Source: Sphingomonas sanxanigenens (GTDB taxonomy: Bacteria > Pseudomonadota > Alphaproteobacteria > Sphingomonadales > Sphingomonadaceae). From it: 39,989 nt of DNA. The notes beneath the pieces were generated by a model. The model was not told where the DNA came from. It saw only the letters and a program-made list of their open reading frames with translations, and did not search any database. This document shows, in pieces, positions 16,147 to 23,737 of this stretch. The stretch's first letter is position 1. Each line of letters opens with the position of its first letter. Both the position numbers and the translations under genes were made by a program. The stretch covers positions 1-39,989 of the forward strand of contig QFNN01000015.1 of the NCBI GenBank assembly GCA_003240855.1, given 5' to 3'.

Positions 16147-17384
16147 TGCCACTGGTTGAGATCAATTTCGACGGGCTTGTCGGGCCAAGTCACAATTATG
16201 CCGGGCTCAGCCTCGGCAACCTCGCTTCGTCGCGCAATGCCGGGAAACTTTCCTATCCGCGCGCCGCCGCGCTGCAGGGCCTCGCCAAGATGCGCGGCAA
16301 TATCGACCTTGGTCTGGCGCAGGGCATATTGCTGCCTCACCCGCGTCCCAACGCCAAATGGCTGGAGAGCGTCGGCGTAAAGCATCCGCCGGTCACCGCG
16401 TGGGCGATGTCGGCGGCTGCGATGTGGACGGCAAACGCCGCGACGGTCTCACCAGCGCCGGATACCAGCGACGGCCGCTGCCATCTGACCGTCGCCAATC
16501 TCGTCACCATGCCGCATCGCAGCCATGAATGGCCCTATACGCTGCAACAGTTGCGGCTCGCCTTCGCCGCGCCTGAATTCGCGGTCCATGGCCCCGTTCC
16601 GGCGCCGCTTGGCGACGAGGGCGCGGCCAATCATATGCGCTTCGCGGCTGCGCCGGGCGCACCCGGCGTCGAGGTTTTCGTGTTCGGCAGATCGGGCGGC
16701 CCCTACCCGGCCCGCCAGCATCTCGTCGCGTGCGAGGCGATCGGTTTCCGCCATGGCCTCGATCCCGCGCGTTCGCTGTTCGTCGAACAGGCGCCCGAGG
16801 CGATCGCCGCAGGCGCGTTCCACAACGATGTCGTCGCCGTATCCGACGGGCTGACGCTCTTCGCGCACGAACATGCCTTTGCCGGCAAGGATGCGTTTTA
16901 CAGGAAGCTCAGGGCAGCCGCGCCCGATCTGACGATCGTCGAGGTTCCGGCCTCGCGCGTCAGCCTCGCCGACGCGATCGCTACCTATTTGTTCAACGCC
17001 CAGCTTGTTACGCTGCCGACCGGGGAGCAGGCGCTGATCCTGCCCAGCGAAGCGCGCGATCATGCGCGCGTCGGCCCGTATCTTGCCGAACTTGTTGCGG
17101 GAAACGGCCCGATCCGCCGACTCGTTTTTGTCGACGTCCGCCAGTCGATGGCCAATGGCGGCGGCCCGGCCTGTCTGCGCTTGCGCGTCGTCGCCGATCC
17201 CGCGACGGTCGATCCTCGCTTCATGCTCGATCATGCCCGCATCGATCTGATCGAAAAGATCGTCGCGGAGCATTGGCCCGAGCAGATCGACCCGGCGGAA
17301 CTGGAAAGCGAAACGCTCGTTACAGCGGTGGAAGTCGCGCGCCTCCGCCTGCTCGAAGCGCTGGATCTCGCCGGCGTGCTATGA
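16146..17384 (+). CDS. astB: N-succinylarginine dihydrolase
   Basis: This 412-residue guanidino-modifying hydrolase converts N2-succinylarginine to N2-succinylornithine, CO2 and two ammonia. The start MPLVEINFDGLVGPSHNYAGLS and the segments VANLVTMPHRSHEWP, FVEQAPEAIAAGAFHNDVVAVSDG and NGGGPACLRLRVV are characteristic; the nucleophile is Cys343, equivalent to Cys365 of the E. coli enzyme, and the Cys-His-Glu catalytic set appears present. It is somewhat shorter than the roughly 445-residue E. coli protein. Its ATG overlaps the astA stop by one base. astC, astD and astE are not beside it, so later steps must be encoded elsewhere or be performed by the adjacent M20 hydrolase and general enzymes. 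Confidence 0.97.
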   Translation: MPLVEINFDGLVGPSHNYAGLSLGNLASSRNAGKLSYPRAAALQGLAKMRGNIDLGLAQGILLPHPRPNAKWLESVGVKHPPVTAWAMSAAAMWTANAATVSPAPDTSDGRCHLTVANLVTMPHRSHEWPYTLQQLRLAFAAPEFAVHGPVPAPLGDEGAANHMRFAAAPGAPGVEVFVFGRSGGPYPARQHLVACEAIGFRHGLDPARSLFVEQAPEAIAAGAFHNDVVAVSDGLTLFAHEHAFAGKDAFYRKLRAAAPDLTIVEVPASRVSLADAIATYLFNAQLVTLPTGEQALILPSEARDHARVGPYLAELVAGNGPIRRLVFVDVRQSMANGGGPACLRLRVVADPATVDPRFMLDHARIDLIEKIVAEHWPEQIDPAELESETLVTAVEVARLRLLEALDLAGVL

Positions 17385-17478
17385 GGCCTGTTGTCGGGTT
17401 AATTTACAGTCAACCATAAGGGACTGCGCGCGACTCGGCGGATATCCGTTTTGGCCCGATCCTTGCGAAGTTGCTGAC

Positions 17479-17700
17479 ATGTTTGGAAAGATCGCACGCC
17501 TCTTCACGATCAAGACCCGCTTCGAGGCCTTCATGGTCATTTACGCGCTGGCCGTGGGCGCGGTTGAACGCGGGCATGTCTATCTCGTCCAATATCCCGG
17601 CGTCGGCGGCAAGCTGCTGTTTCTCTGCTGCACGGGCGCTGTTTTCCTCGCCGGCGGCAAGGTGCTCGATGCGCTCGCCTATGCGCGGAGCCTGCGTTAG
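17479..17700 (+). CDS. Small membrane protein, unknown function
   Basis: This 73-residue protein (MFGKIARLFTIKTRFEAFMVIYALAVGAVERG...) has one hydrophobic helix near residues 17-31 and a second near 46-62 (LLFLCCTGAVFLAGGKVLDAL). Positive residues precede the first helix, so the N-terminus is likely cytoplasmic. I believe similar short proteins occur in sphingomonads, but I know no function. The ribosome binding site is weak (GAAG nine bases upstream). It lies 94 bases after astB and 9 bases before the DUF72 gene, with which it is probably co-transcribed. Confidence 0.7.
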   Translation: MFGKIARLFTIKTRFEAFMVIYALAVGAVERGHVYLVQYPGVGGKLLFLCCTGAVFLAGGKVLDALAYARSLR

Positions 17701-17709
17701 ACCTGCCGC

Positions 17710-18453
17710 ATGAGCGGCAGGATACGCATCGGGATCGGCGGCTGGACCTATGAGCCCTGGCGGGGAACCTTCTTCCCCCCAGGCCTGCCGCACGCGCAGG
17801 AAATCGACTTCGCAACGCGGGCGATGACCGCGATCGAGGTCAACGGCACTTACTATAGCAGCCAGAAACCCGCGACCTTCGCCAAATGGGCCAAGGCCGC
17901 GCCCGACGGCTTCGTCTATGCGCTTAAGGCCTCGCGCTTCTGCACCAACCGGAAGGTGCTGGGCGAAGGCGGCGAGTCGGTTATGAAGTTCCTCGGCCAG
18001 GGCATCGTCGAACTTGGCGACAAGCTCGGCCCGATCCTCTGGCAGTTCATGGCGACCAAGAAGTTCGATCCCGACGATTTCGCCGCTTTCCTGAAACTCC
18101 TTCCCGCAAGCCATGGCGGCCTCAGGCTGCGTCACGCTATCGAGGTGCGCCACGAAAGTTTCGTCGATCCCGCTCTTTATGCGCTCGCCGACGCAGCGGG
18201 CGTTGCGATCGTTCACGCCGACAAGCCCGATTATCCGTCGATCGAGCAGCAGACGGCCGATTTCACTTATGTCCGCTTCCAGGCCGCGCGCGAGGAGATA
18301 GCGACTGGTTATGACGCGGTTGAGCTCGACGCGATGGCCGACAGGGCGCGCGTCTGGGCCGCCAGCGGCGACGTTTTCATCTTCATGATCAACGGCGCCA
18401 AGGTGCGCGCGCCCGCCGCGGCACAGGCGTTGATCGAACGTGTCGGGCGCTAG
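17710..18453 (+). CDS. DUF72 (YecE-type) protein
   Basis: This 247-residue protein has the DUF72 TIM-barrel-like signature: IRIGIGGWTYEPWRGTFFPPGL at the start, then AIEVNGTYYSSQKPATFAKWAKAAPDGFVYALKASRFCTN, LGPILWQFM, the central HAIEVRHESF and YVRFQ. The family is widespread and shares residues with sugar-phosphate-isomerase-like barrels, but no reaction is established to my knowledge. Its length is near normal. It follows the small membrane-protein gene by 9 bases. No clear metal-binding histidine cluster was identified. Confidence 0.9.
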   Translation: MSGRIRIGIGGWTYEPWRGTFFPPGLPHAQEIDFATRAMTAIEVNGTYYSSQKPATFAKWAKAAPDGFVYALKASRFCTNRKVLGEGGESVMKFLGQGIVELGDKLGPILWQFMATKKFDPDDFAAFLKLLPASHGGLRLRHAIEVRHESFVDPALYALADAAGVAIVHADKPDYPSIEQQTADFTYVRFQAAREEIATGYDAVELDAMADRARVWAASGDVFIFMINGAKVRAPAAAQALIERVGR

Positions 18454-18550
18454 CCGCGGCCCTTTTCAAATGCTGTCCTACAGTAGCGGCGGTCTGTTAT
18501 GCAGCCTGGCGGCGCAGGCAGCCTCGCTCTTTGACATCGCCCGGACTCCG

Positions 18551-18582
18551 AAGTTGAGAAAACCGCTCCAGCTTCTCAACTT
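18551..18582. terminator. Stem-loop after the DUF72 gene
   Basis: AAGTTGAGAA (18551-18560) and TTCTCAACTT (18573-18582) pair perfectly over 10 bp with a 12-base loop, about 100 bases after the DUF72 stop. The 3' side carries a further TCAACTT at 18585-18591, a partial repeat of the right arm, so alternative pairing is possible. There is only a short T-run, so intrinsic termination is plausible but not certain. Confidence 0.4.
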
Positions 18583-18654
18583 TGTCAACTTCCGAAGGCC
18601 GGAATCGCGCTTTTCAGCCATTTCCTACAGCGACCAGCGTCACGCTGCCCGCAC

Positions 18655-18732
18655 CGTCATTGCGAGCGCGGCGAAGCAACCCAGACGATGCCCGGCATAA
18701 AGCTGGATGGTTTCGCTGCGCTCGCAATGACG
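18655..18732. mobile_element. REP/MITE-like element with 30-bp imperfect inverted repeats
   Basis: The arms 18655-18684 and 18703-18732 are near-complementary over 30 bases (outer part CGTCATTGCGAGCG pairs with CGCTCGCAATGACG), leaving an 18-base centre. The arm sequence belongs to the dispersed CATTGCGAGC / GAAGCAA type found as intergenic palindromic repeats in many bacteria. It lies just downstream of two convergent genes (DUF72 and aminotransferase), the usual place for such repeats. No second copy was seen in this window. It carries no gene. Confidence 0.75.
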
Positions 18733-18748
18733 GGGAAGAGGCACTCTC

Positions 18749-19906
18749 CTAGGCGAACAATGCGCGCGCCTTCGCCATGCGTTCGATACCGCCATCGACC
18801 GTCTCGTCGCGCTTGGCGAAGCAAAGGCGGACGACGCTGGTGACGGGATCGGCGTGATAGAATGCCGAGATCGGAATGGCGGCGATGCCTGCTTCGCGCA
18901 CCGCGCGCTCGCAGAAGGTCACGTCGTCGGCTGCGACGCCCGAGGCGGGAAGATCGACTGAGAGGAAATAGGTGCCCGCGCTCGGCAGCACGCGCCAGCC
19001 CGACGCCTCCAGCCCTGCCGCCAACCTGTCGCGCGATCGCGCAAAGTCGGCCCGCATGCCGGTGAAATAGGCGTCGTCCTTGCCAAGGCCATAGGCGACG
19101 CCGGCCTGCAGATTGGGCGGCGTCGTGAATGTGAGGAACTGGTGCGCCTTGGCCAGGACGCGCGTCAGTTCAGGTGCGGCGCACATCCATCCGACTTTCC
19201 AGCCCGTGAGCGAGAAGATCTTGCCGCCCGATCCGATCTTGACCGTCCGTTCGCGCATGCCGGGCTGCGCCATCACCGGCAGATGGCGGGCGCCGTCGAA
19301 CACCAGATGTTCCCACACCTCGTCAGAGATCAGCACCGCATCGCTGCGCACGACATAGGTGGCGAGCAGCCCAAGCTCCTCGTTGGAGAACATCGTCGCC
19401 GTGGGATTGAGCGGATTGTTGAGGATCGCAAGCCGCGTCCGGGGCGTGAAGGCTGCGGCCAGCGCTTCCTCGGTCAGTCGCCAGTGGGGCGGTTCCAGCC
19501 GCACGAAGCGCGGCACGCCGCCGGCGCGGATCACCAGCGGCAGATAGGCGTCGTACATCGGCTCGATCAGGACCACCTCGTCGCCCGGCGTAACCAGCGC
19601 AAGAATCGCAGCGGCCAGCGCCTCGGTCGCACCCGATGTCACCGTCACTTCGCTCGCCCAGTCCAGCGCGATCCCTTGATGCCGCGCATAGTGATTGGCG
19701 ACAGCCTGCCTTAGCTGCGGCAGCCCGACCATGGGCGGATATTGGTTGGAAAGCTCGGTCAGCGCGCGCACGGCGGCGTCCACCACGTCAGGCGGCCCGT
19801 TAGAATCGGGAAAGCCCTGCCCCAGATTGATCGCGCCCAGATCGCGCGAAAGGGCGGACATCTTCTCGAAGATGGTGGTGGGCATTTCGGCATAGAGCGG
19901 GTTCAT
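18749..19906 (-). CDS. PLP-dependent aminotransferase (methionine/kynurenine aminotransferase type)
   Basis: This 385-residue fold-type I class I/II aminotransferase begins MNPLYAEMPTTIFEKMSALS and carries AINLGQGFPDSNGPPDVVDAA, the aspartate region SDEVWEHLVFDGA and the Schiff-base lysine in GSGGKIFSLTGWKVGW. These match the YbdL/kynurenine aminotransferase group, which acts on methionine, glutamine and aromatic amino acids. The frame extends 12 codons upstream to an ATG at 19942 with no ribosome binding site; I use 19906. It lies about 2 kb from the mtn operon, so it may do the last methionine-salvage step (2-keto-4-methylthiobutyrate to methionine, MtnE role), but it is divergent from DUF885 and not in that operon. 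The salvage role is inference. Confidence 0.9.
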   Translation of the reverse strand: MNPLYAEMPTTIFEKMSALSRDLGAINLGQGFPDSNGPPDVVDAAVRALTELSNQYPPMVGLPQLRQAVANHYARHQGIALDWASEVTVTSGATEALAAAILALVTPGDEVVLIEPMYDAYLPLVIRAGGVPRFVRLEPPHWRLTEEALAAAFTPRTRLAILNNPLNPTATMFSNEELGLLATYVVRSDAVLISDEVWEHLVFDGARHLPVMAQPGMRERTVKIGSGGKIFSLTGWKVGWMCAAPELTRVLAKAHQFLTFTTPPNLQAGVAYGLGKDDAYFTGMRADFARSRDRLAAGLEASGWRVLPSAGTYFLSVDLPASGVAADDVTFCERAVREAGIAAIPISAFYHADPVTSVVRLCFAKRDETVDGGIERMAKARALFA

Positions 19907-20021
19907 GCTGCTGCTTCTATCGCGCGCGCCGATGAAATCCATGCGTCGTCGAAATCGGTTGCGAAGCCCGGTGGCGCCTCATAGTCCTAAAGTCGCAATT
20001 TCCGTTCGATGGAGTGCCGAA

Positions 20022-21845
20022 ATGATCGATCGCCGCGCTTTCCTTCTCACCACGGCGGCGGCGGGAGCTTCGACATTGCTCGGCGCGCGGGCCTGGGCTC
20101 TGGATGCGACGACCGGCTCCCCCGCTCTCACCGCGCTGTTCGACGAGATTTTCAATGAGGATCTTCGCCGTCGCCCTGAGAGCGCGACGCAGCTCGGCCT
20201 CGACAAGGGCGCGAATGCCGATCTCCGCTTCAGGCTCAGCGACGACAGCCGGGCGGGGCGCGCCGCTGCGCGGGCGGCGACGCAGAGCCAGCTCAAGCGC
20301 CTCGATGCCTTCGACCGCACCGGCCTGTCCGCCGCCGACAAGCTGAACCTCGATGTCGTCACTTATACGCGCAAGTCGGCTGAGGCGGTTCAGCGATTCG
20401 ATTTCGGCGGATCGTCCTACGGCCCCTCGCCTTATGTCGTCAGCCAGCTCGCCGGCGCCTATCAGTCAGTGACGGATTTCCTCGACACCAAGCACAAGAT
20501 CGCGACGAAGGATGACGCCGACGCCTATCTGTCGCGTCTCCGGGCGTTTGCGGATCAGCTCGACGCCAATACCGATCGGATGCGCCACGATGCCGGCCTC
20601 GGCGTGATCGCGCCCGACTTCATTCTCGATACGACGCTCACCCAGATGACCAAGACGCGCGTGCCGGCCGCCGAAGCGTTGGTCGTCACCTCGATCGCGA
20701 CGCGCGCAGCGGCCAAGGAGCTCGGCGATAGCTATGGCCGAGACGCGGCTTCGATTTACGAGCAGAGCATTCTCCCCGCGCTTGATCGCCAGATCGCGCT
20801 GACGAAGGAATTGCGCGCGAAGGCGACGCACGATGCAGGCGTCTGGAAAATGTCGCAGGGCGCAGATTTCTACGCGACCGCGCTGCACAACACGACCACC
20901 GTCAACCTCAGCCCCGAGGAAGTCCACAAGTTCGGGCTAGATCAGGCGCAGGCCATCTCGTCGCGCCTCGACGGCCTCCTGAAGAAGCAGGGCATGACCA
21001 GAGGCAGCGTCGGCGAACGCATGGCCGCGCTCTACAAGAGCCCCGAACAGCTCTATCCCAATACCGACGAAGGCAAGAAGCAGGCCATCGCCTATTGCAA
21101 CGAACGGCTTGCAGCGATCCGCGTGCGGCTGCCCGAAGTGTTCGAGCGCATCCCGCCCTATACGTTCGAGGTCCGCCGCGTTCCCCCGCAGACCGAGGCC
21201 GGAGCGGCATCGGCCTTTTCGCAGGCGCCGGCAATCGATGGCTCGCGCCCCGGCCTCGTCTATTTCAACCTGCACGACAGCGCGGAGTGGCCCAAATTCT
21301 GCCTGGCGACGACGGTCTATCACGAAGGACTTCCGGGCCATCAGTTTGAAAGCGGGCTGGCGCTGTCCAACACCGGCCTTCCGTTGATCCGCAAGGTCGG
21401 CGGCTTCTCCGGCTATGGCGAAGGCTGGGCGCTTTATGCCGAACAGCTCGCCGACGAGATCGGCATGTATGCCGATGATCCGCTCGGTCAGCTCGGTTAT
21501 CTCAAGTTCCAGCTTTTCCGCGCCAATCGCTGCGTCGTCGACACCGGCATTCACCATTACCGGTGGAGCCGCGAGCAGGCGATCAAGCATTTCGTCGATC
21601 AGGACGGCGAGGCCCCAGGCTTCGCGACCCGCGAGGTCGAACGCTACTGCGTCACGCCGGGCCAGGCCTGCAGTTACAAGCTTGGCCATTCGGTGTTCGT
21701 CGACATCCGCGAAAAGGCGAAGGCGAAGCTCGGCGCGCGCTTTGACATCAGGAAATATCACAGCGCGGTGCTGGCTCCCGGCCGCGTGCCGCTCGAAATC
21801 CTTCAGAAGGTCGGCGACGATTGGATCGCCGCCAGCATCGGCTGA
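20022..21845 (+). CDS. Tat-exported DUF885 family peptidase-like protein
   Basis: This 607-residue protein starts with a twin-arginine signal (DRRAFLLTTAAAGASTLLGARAWA), so it is likely exported folded to the periplasm. The mature part is mostly alpha-helical and contains H434-E435-G-L-P-G-H439 in VYHEGLPGHQFE, the zinc-binding signature of DUF885, followed by SGYGEGWALYAEQLADEIG and a C-terminal YKLGHSVFVDIREKAKAKLG. The family is related to M32-like or gluzincin metallopeptidases, but no substrate is known to me. GGAG precedes the ATG at 20022; the open frame continues 39 codons upstream, but that part overlaps the aminotransferase 5' end and lacks a signal. It is divergent from the aminotransferase. 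Confidence 0.88.
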   Translation: MIDRRAFLLTTAAAGASTLLGARAWALDATTGSPALTALFDEIFNEDLRRRPESATQLGLDKGANADLRFRLSDDSRAGRAAARAATQSQLKRLDAFDRTGLSAADKLNLDVVTYTRKSAEAVQRFDFGGSSYGPSPYVVSQLAGAYQSVTDFLDTKHKIATKDDADAYLSRLRAFADQLDANTDRMRHDAGLGVIAPDFILDTTLTQMTKTRVPAAEALVVTSIATRAAAKELGDSYGRDAASIYEQSILPALDRQIALTKELRAKATHDAGVWKMSQGADFYATALHNTTTVNLSPEEVHKFGLDQAQAISSRLDGLLKKQGMTRGSVGERMAALYKSPEQLYPNTDEGKKQAIAYCNERLAAIRVRLPEVFERIPPYTFEVRRVPPQTEAGAASAFSQAPAIDGSRPGLVYFNLHDSAEWPKFCLATTVYHEGLPGHQFESGLALSNTGLPLIRKVGGFSGYGEGWALYAEQLADEIGMYADDPLGQLGYLKFQLFRANRCVVDTGIHHYRWSREQAIKHFVDQDGEAPGFATREVERYCVTPGQACSYKLGHSVFVDIREKAKAKLGARFDIRKYHSAVLAPGRVPLEILQKVGDDWIAASIG

Positions 21846-21933
21846 ACCTGGCGTGCGGGGCGCGATAGAAAATCTCGTCCTGCTCTCGCGGTCGCGCGTG
21901 GACCGAATCGTCGGCTGACGGCATAAGGCGCAC

Positions 21934-22560
21934 GTGCAGCCTCATGGACCCACCCTGGCCGAAGCCCGGCGCGCGATCGTTGCGCTTGGCAAGACGTTCG
22001 ATGCGCGAGGCTGGGCTCCTGCGACCAGCGGGAATTATTCGATCCGGCTCGCCGACGGGACGATCGCAATCACCGTTTCGGGGCGTCACAAGGGCCGCCT
22101 GACCGAAGATGACGTGATGCTTGTCGCCGCCGACGGCACGCCGCTCGAAGCCAAGCGCCCCTCCGCTGAAACCGCGCTCCATCTTTGGCTTTATGCGCAG
22201 GATCCGGCGATCGGATCAGTGCTTCACAGTCATTCGCACGCGGCTGTGGGGCTCGGACGCGCACGGCGCGCCGCCAGCCACATCCGGTTTGATGGACATG
22301 AGATGCTGAAAGCGCTGCCGGGCATCACCACGCACGAAGTTTCGCTGACGCTGCCGATCGTCGACAACAGCCAGGATATGGCGGTGATCGAAGCGGCAAT
22401 CGACGGACGCATCGATGGCGCGCCCGCTTATCTGATCCGCGATCACGGGCTTTATAGCTGGGGTCGTGACATTGAAGAGGCCGAACGCGTGACCGAGGCC
22501 ATCGAGTGGATGATCGCCGCAGAGCTGGCGGAGCTGAGCTTTGCCGGGGCCGCGCGATGA
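21934..22560 (+). CDS. mtnB: Methylthioribulose-1-phosphate dehydratase
   Basis: This 208-residue class II aldolase/adducin-fold enzyme dehydrates 5-methylthioribulose-1-phosphate to the diketone intermediate of methionine salvage. Visible features are the N-terminal WAPATSGNYSIRL, the substrate-binding SGRHKGRLTEDDVM, the metal ligands around H98/H100/H102 in LHSHSHAAVGLGR, GHEMLKALPGI and the C-terminal YLIRDHGLYSWGRD. The start is GTG at 21934 with AAGG six bases before it. It is the first gene of a four-gene operon; its TGA overlaps mtnD as ATGA. Among class II aldolases, mtnB is chosen because the next three genes are all salvage enzymes. Confidence 0.95.
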   Translation: MQPHGPTLAEARRAIVALGKTFDARGWAPATSGNYSIRLADGTIAITVSGRHKGRLTEDDVMLVAADGTPLEAKRPSAETALHLWLYAQDPAIGSVLHSHSHAAVGLGRARRAASHIRFDGHEMLKALPGITTHEVSLTLPIVDNSQDMAVIEAAIDGRIDGAPAYLIRDHGLYSWGRDIEEAERVTEAIEWMIAAELAELSFAGAAR

Positions 22561-23105
22561 GCAGGTTGACGATCTACCCGGAAGGCGATCCTGCAACGGC
22601 GCTGATCGATACCCACGACGGCGATTTGATCGCAGCGGAACTGGCGGCGATCGGCGTTGTTTTCGAGCGCTGGCCGGCACACGCAATATTGCCCGCTGAC
22701 GCCGATGACGAAGCGGTCCTTGCAGCATACGCACCCGAGATCGAACGGCTGAGCAGCGCCAACGGCTATCGCTCGGTCGATGTAATCCGGTTGACGCCTG
22801 GTCACCCCGATCGCGCCGCGCTGCGCAGCAAGTTCCTCGACGAACATACGCATGGCGAGGACGAGGTTCGCTTTTTCGTGGAAGGCCAAGGCCTGTTCAT
22901 GCTGCGCAGCAACGGACGCGTTCATGCCGTGCTGTGCGAAGCAGGCGACCTGATTTCGGTGCCCGCCGGAATCCGTCACTGGTTCGACATGGGGCCGACG
23001 CCGTGCTTCACCGCGGTCCGTCTCTTCACTTCGCCCGATGGATGGGTCGCGAAGTTCAGCGGCGATCGCATCGCCAGCCTCTTTCCCCGGCATGAACCGG
23101 CATGA
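22557..23105 (+). CDS. mtnD: Acireductone dioxygenase
   Basis: This 182-residue cupin of the ARD family oxidises acireductone to 2-keto-4-methylthiobutyrate and formate (Fe form). The metal ligands are H97, H99 and E103 (in DEHTHGEDEVRFF) and H141 (PAGIRHWFD), matching the known H-x-H-x3-E...H pattern. The ATG at 22557 overlaps the mtnB stop by 4 bases. A longer open frame upstream lies inside mtnB and is rejected. Overlap with mtnC follows at 23102. Whether Fe or Ni is bound in vivo, which changes the products, cannot be told from the sequence. Confidence 0.96.
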   Translation: MSRLTIYPEGDPATALIDTHDGDLIAAELAAIGVVFERWPAHAILPADADDEAVLAAYAPEIERLSSANGYRSVDVIRLTPGHPDRAALRSKFLDEHTHGEDEVRFFVEGQGLFMLRSNGRVHAVLCEAGDLISVPAGIRHWFDMGPTPCFTAVRLFTSPDGWVAKFSGDRIASLFPRHEPA

Positions 23106-23737
23106 CGCCGATCCGCGCGATCGTCACCGATATCGAGGGAACGACGAGCAGCATCGCATTCGTCGCCGAAACGCTGTTCCCCTACGCGCGCGACCGGATC
23201 GACGATTTCGTCGTCGAGCATCGCGACCTTGCCGCACCGATCCTGGCGGAAGTTCGTACCGCAGAGCCGGGCGATCCGGTCGATACGCTCAAGCGCTGGA
23301 TCGATGAGGACCGGAAGGCCCCCCCGCTCAAGAGCCTGCAGGGCATGATATGGGCGGAGGGTTATCGTAGTGGCGCTCTGCGCGGCCACGTCTATCCTGA
23401 TGCTGCGGAGATGCTGCGCCGTTGGCATGCGCAGGGGCTGCCGCTCTACGTCTTTTCGTCGGGCTCGATCGACGCGCAGAAACTGATCTTCGGCTACAGC
23501 GTCGAAGGCGATCTGGCCCAGCTTTTCTCGGGCTGGTTCGATCTTTCCACGGGGTCGAAACGCGATCCTCAATCCTATGCGAAGATCGCGGCGGCGATCG
23601 GCGGCGATCCCGCCACGATCCTGTTCCTGTCGGATGTTGCGGCGGAGATCGACGCCGCGCGGGAGGCTGGGCTGCAGACCCGCTTGATTGATCGTGGCCG
23701 GGGCGACAATTTCCATGAAATATTGGTGGACGCATGA
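23102..23737 (+). CDS. mtnC: Acireductone synthase (enolase-phosphatase)
   Basis: This 211-residue HAD-superfamily bifunctional enzyme enolises and dephosphorylates 2,3-diketo-5-methylthiopentyl-1-phosphate, giving acireductone. Motif I is DIEGTTSSIAFV (D10 and E12), motif II the serine in YVFSSGSIDAQKLIF, and motif III/IV lies in GSKRDPQSYAKIA and ILFLSDVAAEIDAAREAG. As a single fused activity it replaces the separate MtnW and MtnX enzymes of Bacillus, consistent with the absence of those genes here. It overlaps mtnD (ATGA at 23102) and mtnA (ATGA at 23734). Confidence 0.96.
   Translation: MTPIRAIVTDIEGTTSSIAFVAETLFPYARDRIDDFVVEHRDLAAPILAEVRTAEPGDPVDTLKRWIDEDRKAPPLKSLQGMIWAEGYRSGALRGHVYPDAAEMLRRWHAQGLPLYVFSSGSIDAQKLIFGYSVEGDLAQLFSGWFDLSTGSKRDPQSYAKIAAAIGGDPATILFLSDVAAEIDAAREAGLQTRLIDRGRGDNFHEILVDA

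Noticed and set aside
21846..21933. Possible SAM-type riboswitch before the methionine salvage operon
   Set aside because: Only 88 bases are available and no recognised SAM-I, SAM-II or SAH core or pseudoknot could be traced.
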